A stretch of 64,000 nt of DNA from Nonomuraea aurantiaca (GTDB lineage: Bacteria > Actinomycetota > Actinomycetes > Streptosporangiales > Streptosporangiaceae). Below the pieces are notes generated by a model. The model saw nothing but the letters and a program-made list of their open reading frames with translations, ran no database searches and had not been told where the DNA came from. The translations under genes were made by a program, and so were the position numbers. Positions 49,970 through 58,048 of the stretch are shown here, piece after piece. Location of the stretch: assembly GCF_020215705.1 (NCBI RefSeq), contig NZ_JAIWNB010000002.1, positions 372,001 to 436,000 on the forward strand, given 5' to 3'. How positions within the stretch are numbered: the first letter of the stretch is position 1; each line of letters opens with the position of its first letter.

Positions 49970-50652
49970 GAGGCGTCGTGGAAGACGAGGCCCAGCGTGT
50001 GCCGCAACCCCGAGCGGACCGTGCTGACCCCGTGCCGCACCGGCGACGCCGACCACCCGCGCGACGACCGCACGGGCCGGTCCCGGGTGGTGAAGATCAG
50101 CCCGTGGCCCTGCGGCAGCAGGGTCACCGTCCCGCGAGACTGGGCCCGGGGGCGCTGCTCCACCAGCAGGAACTCGCCGCCGGTGTAGTCGTCGCCCGGC
50201 TTGTCGAGCCCGATGACCACCTGCAGCGGGAACACCAGATCCCCGTAGAGGTCGCGGTGCAGGGCGTTCCAGTCGCCCTCCTGGTACCGCAGCAGGATGG
50301 GCGTCGGCTTGGTCTGCCCGGCTTCGTGGCACATGTCCAGCCACTCGGCGAAGTCGTCCGGCCAGGGCGCGGGCTGTCCCAGCCGGGCGGCCCAGTCGCG
50401 GGCGATGGGCAGCAGGTGCGGGTAGAACGCCGCCCGCAGCTCCGCCACCTGTGGCGGGAAGGGCTCGCGGAAGTAGCGGTACTGCCCGCGGCCGAACCGG
50501 TAGCGCTCCATGTCGATCGTGGAACGGAACCGGCCGGCCTCGCCGTACAGGTTCGCGATCTCCTTGCAGTCGGCCGGCGAGAGGACCGGCGGCGTCAGCG
50601 CGCAGCCGTACGCGTTGACCTCCTCGGTCAGGGCCGTCCAGTCGGCCTTCAT
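49966..50652 (-). CDS. 2OG-Fe(II) oxygenase
   Basis: A 228-residue dioxygenase of the prolyl-4-hydroxylase-like group. The iron-binding HxD is H132/D134 (DWNALHRDLYGDLVFPLQ) and the distal His is H207 (SASPVRHGVSTVRSGLRH), with an Arg a few residues later to hold 2-oxoglutarate. GDDYTGGEFLLVEQRPRAQS is the conserved jelly-roll strand. Such proteins are often found in ada/ogt loci, but their substrate is unknown. It starts 25 bases after ogt and overlaps the Ada-like gene by four bases (GTGA). Confidence 0.88.
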   Translation of the reverse strand: MKADWTALTEEVNAYGCALTPPVLSPADCKEIANLYGEAGRFRSTIDMERYRFGRGQYRYFREPFPPQVAELRAAFYPHLLPIARDWAARLGQPAPWPDDFAEWLDMCHEAGQTKPTPILLRYQEGDWNALHRDLYGDLVFPLQVVIGLDKPGDDYTGGEFLLVEQRPRAQSRGTVTLLPQGHGLIFTTRDRPVRSSRGWSASPVRHGVSTVRSGLRHTLGLVFHDAS

Positions 50653-50677
50653 GATGTCCTCCTTACGTCAGAGCAGG

Positions 50678-51151
50678 TCAGATGAGCTGCGGCTGCAGCG
50701 CGCCTTCGAGCGTGAGCAGCGCGTGCTTGCGCTCGACGCCGGCCGCGTAGCCGGTCAGTGAGCCGTTCGCGCCGACGACGCGGTGGCAGGGGCGGACGAC
50801 GAGCAGCGGGTTCGCGCCGATGGCCGCGCCGACCGCGCGGATCCGGTCGCGGGCCACGCCGATACTCGCGGCGAGCTCGCCGTAGGTCGTGGTGGTCCCA
50901 TACGGGACGGCGTCCACGGCGGCCCAGACCCGCTCCTGGAAGGCGGTGCCGCCGGAGACGTGGTCCAGGTCGAAGGCGGTGCGCTCGCCCGCGAAGTACT
51001 CGCGGAGCTGGCGCTCGGCCTCGGCGAACGCGCCAGGGTCGCGCCGCCACTCGGGCCGCGCGGCACCGCCGAACGCCACACGGGTCAGTACGGGGTCGCC
51101 TACGAGCAGGATCTCGCCCAGTGGGCTGTCGATCATTGTGTAGATGCTCAT
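50678..51151 (-). CDS. ogt: methylated-DNA--protein-cysteine S-methyltransferase
   Basis: A 157-residue suicide repair protein that takes the methyl group from O6-methylguanine onto C122 in the PCHRVV motif. AVPYGTTTTYGELAASIGV is the helix-turn-helix that flips the base. The start is the ATG at 51151 with GAGAG upstream. It is the first gene of the group ogt, 2OG oxygenase, Ada-type protein and AlkB-like protein, all on the minus strand and closely spaced or overlapping, so direct reversal of alkylation damage is the likely theme. Confidence 0.94.
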   Translation of the reverse strand: MSIYTMIDSPLGEILLVGDPVLTRVAFGGAARPEWRRDPGAFAEAERQLREYFAGERTAFDLDHVSGGTAFQERVWAAVDAVPYGTTTTYGELAASIGVARDRIRAVGAAIGANPLLVVRPCHRVVGANGSLTGYAAGVERKHALLTLEGALQPQLI

Positions 51152-51242
51152 ACTCTCTACAACACCGTCGCCACCCGGAAAGTCAGCGGTTTTCGGACCT
51201 CTGGGCAGAGCAGGGCATCTCCGGCGGCGACCACGCGGATCG

Positions 51243-52246
51243 TCATGAGATCGGCAACCTCGCGGCGACCCTGAACCCGCCCTCGGGCCGCGACCCGGCG
51301 CTGAAATGCCCGTTCAGCAACGCCACCCGCTCTCGCATCCCGGCGATGCCGTAGCCGCTGCCCTCGCTCGCGCTGTCCGCGCGCCCGTCGTCGACGATCT
51401 CGACGCTCAGTTCTTCACCCGCATAGCCGATCGACACCCGGCAGCGGGCGGCATCCGCGTGCCGTACCACATTGGTCACCGCCTCCTGGGGGATGCGGAA
51501 CGCGGACTGGTCGACGGCGGTGGGCAACGGGCGGCGTTCGCCCTGCCAGCGGACGTCGACCTGGACGCCTGCGGCGATGGCCGTCGACGTGATCCGGTCA
51601 AGGTCGGCCAGCCCGGCGGGCGGCGGGTCGGACCCGCGCAGGACGCCGAGCATCTGCCGTAGCCCCTTCAGGGTTTCCCGGCTGGTGACCTCGATGGCGT
51701 CCAGGGCGTCGCGCGCCTGCTCGGGGCGGGTGTCGATCACCCTGCGGCCCGCTCCGGCCTGGATGGCGATGCTGCCGATGCTGTGGGCGACCATGTCGTG
51801 CACGTCGCGGGCGATGCGCAGCCGCTCAGCCGTGACCGCGTGGACGCGCACGGCCTCGCCGTACTCCCGCCGCTGCCGGATCGCGGTCCCGGCCAGCCAG
51901 GCGAGCAGGACGCTGACGGCCAGCAGTGCCGTCAGCGCCAGGAACCCAGAGACGAGAGCGTGCGGCCACAGGGCGGCCTGCCACAGTCTTTCCAGTACGG
52001 CGAGCGTGATGCCAGCACGACGGCGAGCACAGGCAGCGGGCGGCGCCTTATCCATGCCAGCGGCAGCGCCATCGCGACCGCGGCGCCCGCGAGGGGCAAC
52101 GCCCGTGGGTTCGTGTCGCCGCTGCCGCTCAGCAGCGCGGCGAACTGCAGCAGCGTGAAGGCGGCCACCACACACCACGTGAGCAGTTCCCGCACGAGCG
52201 GCGGTAGCCGCTCCAGGAGCGGAGGACGGGGCGGATGGGCGAGCAT
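51243..52246 (-). pseudogene. NarL-family sensor kinase with a frameshift
   Basis: The first part (MLAHPPRPPLLERLPPLVRE with membrane helices, to LPVLAVVLA) lies in one frame. At about 52010-52012 one base appears to be missing and the protein continues in another frame from ITLAVLERLWQAALWPHALV through ARDVHDMVAHSIGSIAIQAG (HisKA_3, phospho-acceptor His) and FRIPQEAVTNVVRHADA to GYGIAGMRERVALLNG at the ATPase end. No response regulator is adjacent. It is divergent from the second secreted esterase gene, an arrangement like that at 14.6-17.7 kb. Both halves are otherwise intact, so the loss is recent or the base call is wrong. Confidence 0.78.
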
Positions 52247-52486
52247 GCCTTGATCGTAGCCGCCACCCCGTCTGACCAGCATCGGCCTGGAGGCGTATGC
52301 CCGCAGGCCAGTCTCATGGCGCGGATTCTGGCCTGCGGCCAGATGTCGTGCGCCACGGCCTCCGGCAGCGTTGAGCGGCGATCGACGCCGACCAATCGCC
52401 TTCCCACTCCGGCCACTCGTCGCGGCGGTCGTGACCCTCATCGTCGTGCGCCGGCGCGACGTGTGACACCTGAGAGAGGAAACCCT

Positions 52487-53719
52487 GTGAAGCAGCACCA
52501 CATCTGTGCCCGCCTGCCGCTCCTGGCGCTCGTTCTGCCGCTACTGGTGTCCTGCGCCACCACAAGTGCCGCCAACACGCCGAGCCCCACCACAAGTGCC
52601 GCCAGCACGTCGAGCCCCACCACAAGTGCCGCCAGCACGTCGAGCCCCATGACGACCAGCGCCGTCAAGTTGGAACTACCTCGCCCCACCGGCCCGTACC
52701 CGGTCGGCCGCGACATTCTGCACCTGGTGGACAAGAGCCGCACGGACCCCTGGGTGCCCAAGGACGGTCCTCGGCAGCTGATGGTGTCGATGTACTACCC
52801 GGCCCGATCCGCGACCGGTGCGACCGCCCCGTACATGACTGTCGAGGAGGCCCGGTCGCTGCTGGAGCGCAAGGCTCCCGGCGCCACCGTCCCGGCCGAG
52901 GCCGTCGCCGCCACCCGCACCTACGCCCACACCGGCGCCGATCCGAAGAAGGGCCGATACCCGCTGGTGATGCTCTCACCCGGCCTCGGCCTGCCCCGCG
53001 CCAGCCTCACCTTCCTGGCCGAAGACCTGGGCAGCCGCGGGTACGTCGTCGCGCTGGTCGACCATGCCTACGAGTCCTCCGGCACCGCCTTCCCCGACGG
53101 CCGTGTCCTCACCTGCGCGCCCCTCTGCGACCAGCCCAGGCCGCCGGAGGGCGGGCAGGCGACCATCACCAAAAGCCGGACCAAGGACATCTCCTTCGTC
53201 ATCGACCAGCTGACCGACCGGCACCCGGCCTGGAAGAAGGCCCGCGTGATCGCCACCAAGCAGATCGGGATGGCCGGACACTCCCTCGGCGGCGACGCCG
53301 GCGCCGCGACCATGGGGGTCGACAAGCGGGTACAGGCCGGTGCGAACCTGGACGGCACCTTCCACCCCGCCATCCCGGTCGGCAGCCTCGGCAAACGCCC
53401 CTTCCTCCTGCTGGGCAGCCAGGCCGACCACGTCCCCGGCAAGGACGACACCTGGGACGGTAGCTGGCCGATCATCAGCGGCTGGAAGCGCTGGCTCACC
53501 GTCGCCGGCACCAACCACACCAGCTTCACCGACCTGTCCATCCTGGAGAAGGCCGCAGGCATGTCCACCCCGGACGACCTCTCCCCGCAGCGCTCCCTGC
53601 AAATCACCCGCGCCTATGTCGGGGCCTTCTTCGACGAGCACCTGAAGCACAAGAAGCAACCGCTGCTCGACGGTCCGACCCCGGCCAACCCCGAAGTCGC
53701 CTTCCAAAGCCCCTCGTAG
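52487..53719 (+). CDS. secreted PAF-acetylhydrolase-like lipoprotein
   Basis: A 410-residue lipoprotein with the signal end LPLLVSCATTSA (lipobox LVSC). The mature N-terminus has a 10-residue repeat (TTSAANTPSP / TTSAASTSSP, three copies) as a surface linker. The hydrolase part begins DPWVPKDGPRQLMVSMYYPA, has the nucleophile elbow IGMAGHSLGGDAG and ends SLQITRAYVGAFFDEHLKH. It is clearly paralogous to the gene at 14620-15726. GAGAGGAAA precedes the GTG at 52487. It is divergent from a frameshifted sensor kinase. The likely substrates are ester lipids or short acyl esters. Confidence 0.88.
   Translation: MKQHHICARLPLLALVLPLLVSCATTSAANTPSPTTSAASTSSPTTSAASTSSPMTTSAVKLELPRPTGPYPVGRDILHLVDKSRTDPWVPKDGPRQLMVSMYYPARSATGATAPYMTVEEARSLLERKAPGATVPAEAVAATRTYAHTGADPKKGRYPLVMLSPGLGLPRASLTFLAEDLGSRGYVVALVDHAYESSGTAFPDGRVLTCAPLCDQPRPPEGGQATITKSRTKDISFVIDQLTDRHPAWKKARVIATKQIGMAGHSLGGDAGAATMGVDKRVQAGANLDGTFHPAIPVGSLGKRPFLLLGSQADHVPGKDDTWDGSWPIISGWKRWLTVAGTNHTSFTDLSILEKAAGMSTPDDLSPQRSLQITRAYVGAFFDEHLKHKKQPLLDGPTPANPEVAFQSPS
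52561..52650 (+). repeat. 30-bp tandem repeat (3 copies) in the lipoprotein gene
   Basis: Three adjacent 30-base units begin CACAAGTGCCGCCA and end CCGAGCCCCAC or close variants. They encode the Thr/Ser/Ala/Pro surface linker just after the lipobox of the esterase. Confidence 0.85.
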
Positions 53720-53754
53720 TGGGGCCACGTGGGCGGGAACGGTACGTTACGCGC

Positions 53755-54156
53755 ATGTCTTCAACGCCACGCCCGGACGACCGCGTCGCGTCCGCCTTTC
53801 GGTTCGCCACTGAGCTGGTCGCCTGGGTCGCGACTCCGTGGGCTTTGGCCTCCCATTCCGTACTGCTGGCCGTCCTGTCGGTGGTGGTGTTGATCGGGTT
53901 GCCGACGCTGTTCTCGACTCCGGGTGACAAGCGGAATGTCATCGTCGCGGTGCCGGGGTCGGTGACGATCGCGCTGGTCGTTCTGCAGGTCGTGGCGGCC
54001 GTGATGGCGGCGTGGGTCGCCTGGCCGGTGTTCGCCGCCGTGCTGGTCTCCGTGCTGGCCGTGACCACCGTAGTGCTGGAGCTGCCGCGCTGGCGGTGGC
54101 TCGTCTCAAACGCTCGCGTTCACGGCGCTGTTGATGATGGCGGTCGTGAACGGTGA
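53755..54156 (+). CDS. small four-helix membrane protein (YrdB/DUF2568-like)
   Basis: A 133-residue hydrophobic protein starting MSSTPRPDDRVASAFRFATE with about four helices: LVAWVATPWAL, VLLAVLSVVVLIGL, SVTIALVVLQVVAAVMA and VFAAVLVSVLAVTTVVL. The FRFATELVAWVA opening and LPTLFSTPGDKRNV loop resemble YrdB-type proteins; the match is by eye and moderate. The start is the ATG at 53755. A fragment of its 5' end is repeated at 56067-56094. Confidence 0.6.
   Translation: MSSTPRPDDRVASAFRFATELVAWVATPWALASHSVLLAVLSVVVLIGLPTLFSTPGDKRNVIVAVPGSVTIALVVLQVVAAVMAAWVAWPVFAAVLVSVLAVTTVVLELPRWRWLVSNARVHGAVDDGGRER
53787..53814. repeat. 28-bp repeat, copy 1
   Basis: CGCGTCCGCCTTTCGGTTCG plus CCACTGAG within the 5' part of the small membrane gene. 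It is repeated with one mismatch 2280 bases to the right, at 56067-56094. Confidence 0.8.
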
Positions 54157-54236
54157 GGGTGAGGCTGTCAGGGGCGGAGTCCGTCCAGCAGGACGGTGAG
54201 GGTGAGGCTGTCAGGGGCGGAGTCCGTCCAGCAGGA
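54151..54236. repeat. 43-bp perfect tandem duplication
   Basis: The 43-base unit beginning CGGTGAGGGTGAGGCTGTCA occurs twice in succession (54151-54193 and 54194-54236). The second copy contains the last codons and stop of the TetR gene; the first copy repeats them downstream of it. Confidence 0.9.
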
Positions 54237-54774
54237 CGGTGAGGTAGGCGTCGGCGAGTTCCTGGGACGGCGGCTGCGCACGAGCGACCGCCAGAGCGGT
54301 CTGGCCGATCAGAGTCGTGATGATGGCGAGGTCGATGTCGGTGCGGACCGCGCCGTCGCGGCGTGCCCCGTCGATCATCTCCTCGACGGCGCGGACGAGG
54401 TCGGTGCGCAGGGCTGTGGTGGCAGGTAGGTCCAAGCCGCCCAGCTGGTCGTTGATGGCGTAATGCGCGGCCTGGAAGGCGATCAGCTCGCGAAGGAAGA
54501 TCCGCAGGGCCTGCGTGGGCGTGGTCTCGGCGAGCAGGTCGCGGGCGTGCTGCACCACCGGTTCAAGGAGCCGGGACACAGCGGTGTCAAGGAGTGCGTC
54601 CTTGCCGCCGAAGGCGCGCACGACAGTCGCCGCCCCCAGGCCCGCCTTTTTGGCGATGGCCTCGACAGTAAGGGAGACGCCCGGCTCGGTCAGTAGCGCG
54701 GTGGCCGCGTCCAGGGCGAGCCGGCGATTGCGGACGGCGTCGGCCCGGCGCGGGGGTTCAGTGGCTGTTGACAA
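54211..54774 (-). CDS. TetR/AcrR family regulator
   Basis: A 187-residue repressor. The HTH reads NRRLALDAATALLTEPGVSL, then TVEAIAKKAGLGAATVVRAF and GGKDALLD. The C-terminal ligand domain includes LRIFLRELIAFQAAHYAIND and MIDGARRDGAVRTDIDLAII. The most likely start is a TTG at 54774; no ATG is available at the expected place. It is divergent from an FAD monooxygenase over repeated operator-like sequences, a common layout for TetR control of a flavin monooxygenase. Its 3' end has been tandemly duplicated. Confidence 0.88.
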   Translation of the reverse strand: MSTATEPPRRADAVRNRRLALDAATALLTEPGVSLTVEAIAKKAGLGAATVVRAFGGKDALLDTAVSRLLEPVVQHARDLLAETTPTQALRIFLRELIAFQAAHYAINDQLGGLDLPATTALRTDLVRAVEEMIDGARRDGAVRTDIDLAIITTLIGQTALAVARAQPPSQELADAYLTVLLDGLRP

Positions 54775-54820
54775 CTGGAATGCTCATTTCACATAATCAA
54801 CTGGAACGTGCATTTCAGTT
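54773..54820. promoter_or_regulatory. paired operator-like elements (TetR/FAD monooxygenase)
   Basis: AACTGGAACGTGCATTTCAG plus TT (54799-54820) is an imperfect palindrome with AACTG/CAGTT ends. A related copy, AACTGGAATGCTCATTTCAC, starts at 54773, 26 bases away. Both are placed to control the two divergent genes. Confidence 0.6.
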
Positions 54821-54843
54821 ATCGTACGCGAGAAGGAGCCCCC

Positions 54844-56013
54844 ATGAACGAGCGCATCCTGATCTCCGGCGCGAGCATCGCCGGCCTGACCCTGGCCCAC
54901 TGGCTGGCCCGGCACGGCTTCAAGCCCACCGTGGTCGAGCGCGCCCCGGCGCTGCGCTCCGGCGGCAACGGGGTGGACGTGCGTGACAACGCCGTCGAGG
55001 TGATCGAGCGGATGGGACTCCTGTCACGGGTCCGCGAGCTCGCTACCGATGTCCAAGGCATGAAGTTCGTCGACGCCGCTGACCGGGCCGTCGCCCGGAT
55101 CGACACCCGGGACCCGGCCTCCGTCGAGATCATGCGCGGCGACCTGGTGGCCCTGCTGCACGAGGTGACCGACGCCGAGTACTTGTTCGGCGACTCCATC
55201 CTCGGCCTGCGGCAGGACGATGACGGCGTGACGGTCACCTTCGAGCACGCGCCTGCCCGCCGCTTCGACCTGGTCGTCGGTGCCGACGGCATGCACTCCA
55301 ACGTCCGCCGTCTCGCCTTCGGCCCCGAAGAGCAGTTCGTCCAGTTCAAGGACCACTACTTCGCCTTCGCCAACACCGACGCCTCGCTCGGTGAGGACCG
55401 CTGGGTGACGATGTTCAACACGCCGGGCAAGATGACCGGCATCTACCGATCCGGCAACCACGCTCAGGCCAAGGCGTACTTCATCTTCCGCTCCGCGCCG
55501 CTGGAGTTCGACCACCGGGACGTCGCCGAGCACAAGCGACTGATCGGCGAGGCGTTCGGGGACGACTCGTCCTGGCGGGCCGGGGAACTGCTCGACACGG
55601 CCCTGGCTGACCCCGACTTCTACTTCGACGCCCTGGGTCAGGTGCGGATGCACTCCTGGTCCAACGGCCGCATCACGCTCGTGGGCGACGCCGCCTGGTG
55701 CGCGTCCCCCGCCTCGGGCGCGGGCGCGGAACTGGCTCTGGTCGGTGCCTACCGCCTCGCCGGAGAACTCGCCGCCGCAGGCGGCGATCACCGCATCGCC
55801 TTCGCCCGCTACGACCTCGCCCACCGTCCGCTGGTCGACAAGAAGCAGCAGATCGGTCCTAACGTCCGCCTCATGGTGCCCAAAACCGAAGGAGGCCGGT
55901 GCGTTCGCGACGTCGTCGCCCGCCTGCCTTTGATGAAGGCGATCGGCGCGGTGGAGCGCCGGGTGCAGGCCAGGAGCGCCCGGCCCCTGCCGGAGTACGC
56001 CCCAGCCCGCTAG
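54844..56013 (+). CDS. FAD-dependent monooxygenase (PHBH-fold)
   Basis: A 389-residue flavoprotein hydroxylase. The FAD loop is ISGASIAGLTLAHWLARHGF, the DG motif is FDLVVGADGMHSNVRRLAFG and the GD motif is ITLVGDAAWCASPASGAG, AELALVGAYRL. This is the TetX/Rox-like and PHBH group that hydroxylates aromatic compounds or antibiotics with NADPH. AAGGAG precedes the ATG at 54844. It is divergent from a TetR gene with shared operators. It may modify or inactivate a small molecule; a role in the NRPS region to the right is possible but unproven. Confidence 0.92.
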   Translation: MNERILISGASIAGLTLAHWLARHGFKPTVVERAPALRSGGNGVDVRDNAVEVIERMGLLSRVRELATDVQGMKFVDAADRAVARIDTRDPASVEIMRGDLVALLHEVTDAEYLFGDSILGLRQDDDGVTVTFEHAPARRFDLVVGADGMHSNVRRLAFGPEEQFVQFKDHYFAFANTDASLGEDRWVTMFNTPGKMTGIYRSGNHAQAKAYFIFRSAPLEFDHRDVAEHKRLIGEAFGDDSSWRAGELLDTALADPDFYFDALGQVRMHSWSNGRITLVGDAAWCASPASGAGAELALVGAYRLAGELAAAGGDHRIAFARYDLAHRPLVDKKQQIGPNVRLMVPKTEGGRCVRDVVARLPLMKAIGAVERRVQARSARPLPEYAPAR

Positions 56014-56066
56014 GCCGGTGGCGTGGCTGCGGCCAACAACGCGATGAAGTACCGCCTCGTCGGCGC

Positions 56067-56094
56067 CGCGTCCGTCTTTCGGTTCGCCACTGAG
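56067..56094. repeat. 28-bp repeat, copy 2
   Basis: This copy matches 53787-53814 with a single mismatch and ends in the same CCACTGAG, followed here by a stop (TAG). It is a fragment of the small membrane gene, so the TetR/monooxygenase cassette lies between two copies. Confidence 0.8.
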
Positions 56095-56162
56095 TAGCTG
56101 TAGACGTGATATGTCGGTGTTGTATAGCCTTTCTGGAGGTTCTCCCGGGACTCAAGGGGCCT

Positions 56163-57071
56163 ATGAACAGGCTGGCTGACGAGGACTTGGCGCTGCTGCT
56201 GCTGATCCGGTCCTTCGAACGGAAGCTGCTCGCGCTCTTCGAGCGGGGCGAGCTCAACGGCACCACCCACACCTGCCTCGGGCAGGAGTACGTCCCCGTC
56301 TCCCTGCGCCCGCTGCTGCGGGACGGTGACTGGGTCTTCAGCAACCATCGCGGTCACGGCCACTATCTGGCCCGGTTCGAGGATCCCGAAGGGCTGCTGG
56401 CCGAGATCATGGGCCGGAAGGGCGCCGTGTGCGACGGGGTGGGGGGCAGTCAGCACCTGCACCGCGACCGCTACCTGTCGACCGGGGTGCAGGGACAGAG
56501 CCTGCCGGTGGCCACCGGGGTCGCCCTGCACCTGAAGCGGCGTGAGCCCGGCGGGCTCGCCTGCGTCTACATCGGTGACGGGACGTGGGGCGAGGGGGCG
56601 GTGTACGAGGCGTTGAACATGGCGCAGCTCTGGCGGCTGCCGCTGCTCGTGGTGGTCGAGCACAACGGCATCGCCCAGTCCACGCCGACGGAGCTCCAGA
56701 TGGCGGGGACCATCGCGGGGCGGGCGGCCGCCTTCGGGATCGAGCACACCCGGGTGACTAGCTTGGATATTTCCGAAATAAGGCGGCATCTCGCGCCTTT
56801 GGTGGAGACGGTCAGGGGTGGTGCGCCGTTGGTGGTGGAGTTCGCCACGCACCGCCTCGGACCGCACAGCAAGGGCGACGACACCCGCCCGCCGGACGTC
56901 GTACGCTCCGACTGGTACGCCGCCTACCAGGCCGAACACCCCGACCAGTCGGCCCGCCTCGAAGCGGCGGCCCGCGCCCGCGTCGACGCGATCGCCGAAG
57001 AAGTGGCCGCCCGGCCCCCAGCCGCCTGGACTCCCGCCGCCGGAAGCCCGGCCGGATGGATGCCCGCGTGA
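56163..57071 (+). CDS. 2-oxoacid dehydrogenase E1 component, alpha subunit
   Basis: A 302-residue thiamine-diphosphate subunit. The TPP/Mg motif is ACVYIGDGTWGEGAVYEALN, completed by HNGIAQSTPTELQ. NHRGHGHYLARFEDPEGLLA and GGSQHLHRDRYLSTGVQGQS are the conserved alpha-subunit loops of pyruvate/acetoin/branched-chain E1 enzymes. AAGGGG precedes the ATG at 56163. It overlaps the beta-subunit gene. The C-terminus has an Ala/Pro-rich tail. With E1-beta and E2 it would decarboxylate a 2-oxoacid and pass the acyl group to lipoate and CoA. The substrate is not determined. Confidence 0.92.
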   Translation: MNRLADEDLALLLLIRSFERKLLALFERGELNGTTHTCLGQEYVPVSLRPLLRDGDWVFSNHRGHGHYLARFEDPEGLLAEIMGRKGAVCDGVGGSQHLHRDRYLSTGVQGQSLPVATGVALHLKRREPGGLACVYIGDGTWGEGAVYEALNMAQLWRLPLLVVVEHNGIAQSTPTELQMAGTIAGRAAAFGIEHTRVTSLDISEIRRHLAPLVETVRGGAPLVVEFATHRLGPHSKGDDTRPPDVVRSDWYAAYQAEHPDQSARLEAAARARVDAIAEEVAARPPAAWTPAAGSPAGWMPA

Positions 57072-58048
57072 GGGTCGGTGAGAACCTCAACCAGGCCCTG
57101 CACGGCCTGCTCGGCGACGACCCTGGCGTCTACGTGCTCGGCGAGGACCTCCTGGACCCCTACGGCGGCGCCTTCAAGATCACCCGTGGCCTGTCCACCC
57201 GCTTCCCCGACCGGGTCCTGACGACGCCGCTGAGCGAGGGCGCGATCGTCGGCGCCGCCTCCGGCCTCGCCCTGGCGGGGGAGAAGGCCATCGTCGAGAT
57301 GATGTTCGGCGACTTCGCCGGGCTCGCCTTCGACCAGATCGTAAACTTCGCCGCCAAATCCGTTTCCATGTACGGCCGGCGCGTCCCGATGCCGCTGGTC
57401 ATCCGCTGCCCCTCGGGCGGCAACCGCGGCTACGGCCCCACCCACAGCCAGAACCTCCAGAAGCACTTCATCGGCGTGCCCGGCCTCTCGCTGTTCGAGA
57501 TGTCGCCGTTTCACGACAACCGTGCCGTCCTCGACCGCATGCTCGCGCTGGAAGAGCCCTGCCTGCTCTTCGAGGACAAGGTCCTCTACACCCGCCGGAT
57601 GTACGAGGTGGACGAGCTGTTCTCCTGGGACCTGGTCGAGGACGTGGCCGTGGTGCGGTTCGACGGCGACCTCGACTACGCGTTGATCGCCCCCGGCGGC
57701 GTGGCGCACCGGGCGATCGCCGCCATGCGCACGCTGCTGCTCTCCCACGACCTGGCCGGGGCGCTGCTCGTACCGTCGCGCCTGTACCCGTTCGACCCCG
57801 CCGCCGTGCTGCCGCTGCTCGGTCAGGTGGGGCTGGTCTGCGTGGCGGAGGACGGCAGCGCGGGCGGCACCTGGGGCAGTCACCTCGCCGCCGACCTGCA
57901 CACCCGGCTGTGGGGCTCGCTCCGGCGCCCGATCCGCCTGGTCAGCTCCGCCGACAGCGTGATCCCGACGGCCGCCCATCTGGAGCGTGACGTGGTGCTG
58001 CAGGACAGCACGATCTGCCGGGCCGTACTGGAGGCGCTCGATGGGTGA
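57056..58048 (+). CDS. 2-oxoacid dehydrogenase E1 component, beta subunit
   Basis: A 330-residue E1-beta subunit: GVYVLGEDLLDPYGGAFKIT, the catalytic-glutamate strand RVLTTPLSEGAIVGAASGLA, then FDQIVNFAAKSVSMYGRRVP and GPTHSQNLQKHFIGVPGL, all typical. ATG at 57056 gives a 16-base overlap with E1-alpha; a GTG at 57068 with GTGA overlap is an alternative. It overlaps the E2 gene by eight bases, so the three are coupled. Confidence 0.92.
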   Translation: MDARVRVGENLNQALHGLLGDDPGVYVLGEDLLDPYGGAFKITRGLSTRFPDRVLTTPLSEGAIVGAASGLALAGEKAIVEMMFGDFAGLAFDQIVNFAAKSVSMYGRRVPMPLVIRCPSGGNRGYGPTHSQNLQKHFIGVPGLSLFEMSPFHDNRAVLDRMLALEEPCLLFEDKVLYTRRMYEVDELFSWDLVEDVAVVRFDGDLDYALIAPGGVAHRAIAAMRTLLLSHDLAGALLVPSRLYPFDPAAVLPLLGQVGLVCVAEDGSAGGTWGSHLAADLHTRLWGSLRRPIRLVSSADSVIPTAAHLERDVVLQDSTICRAVLEALDG

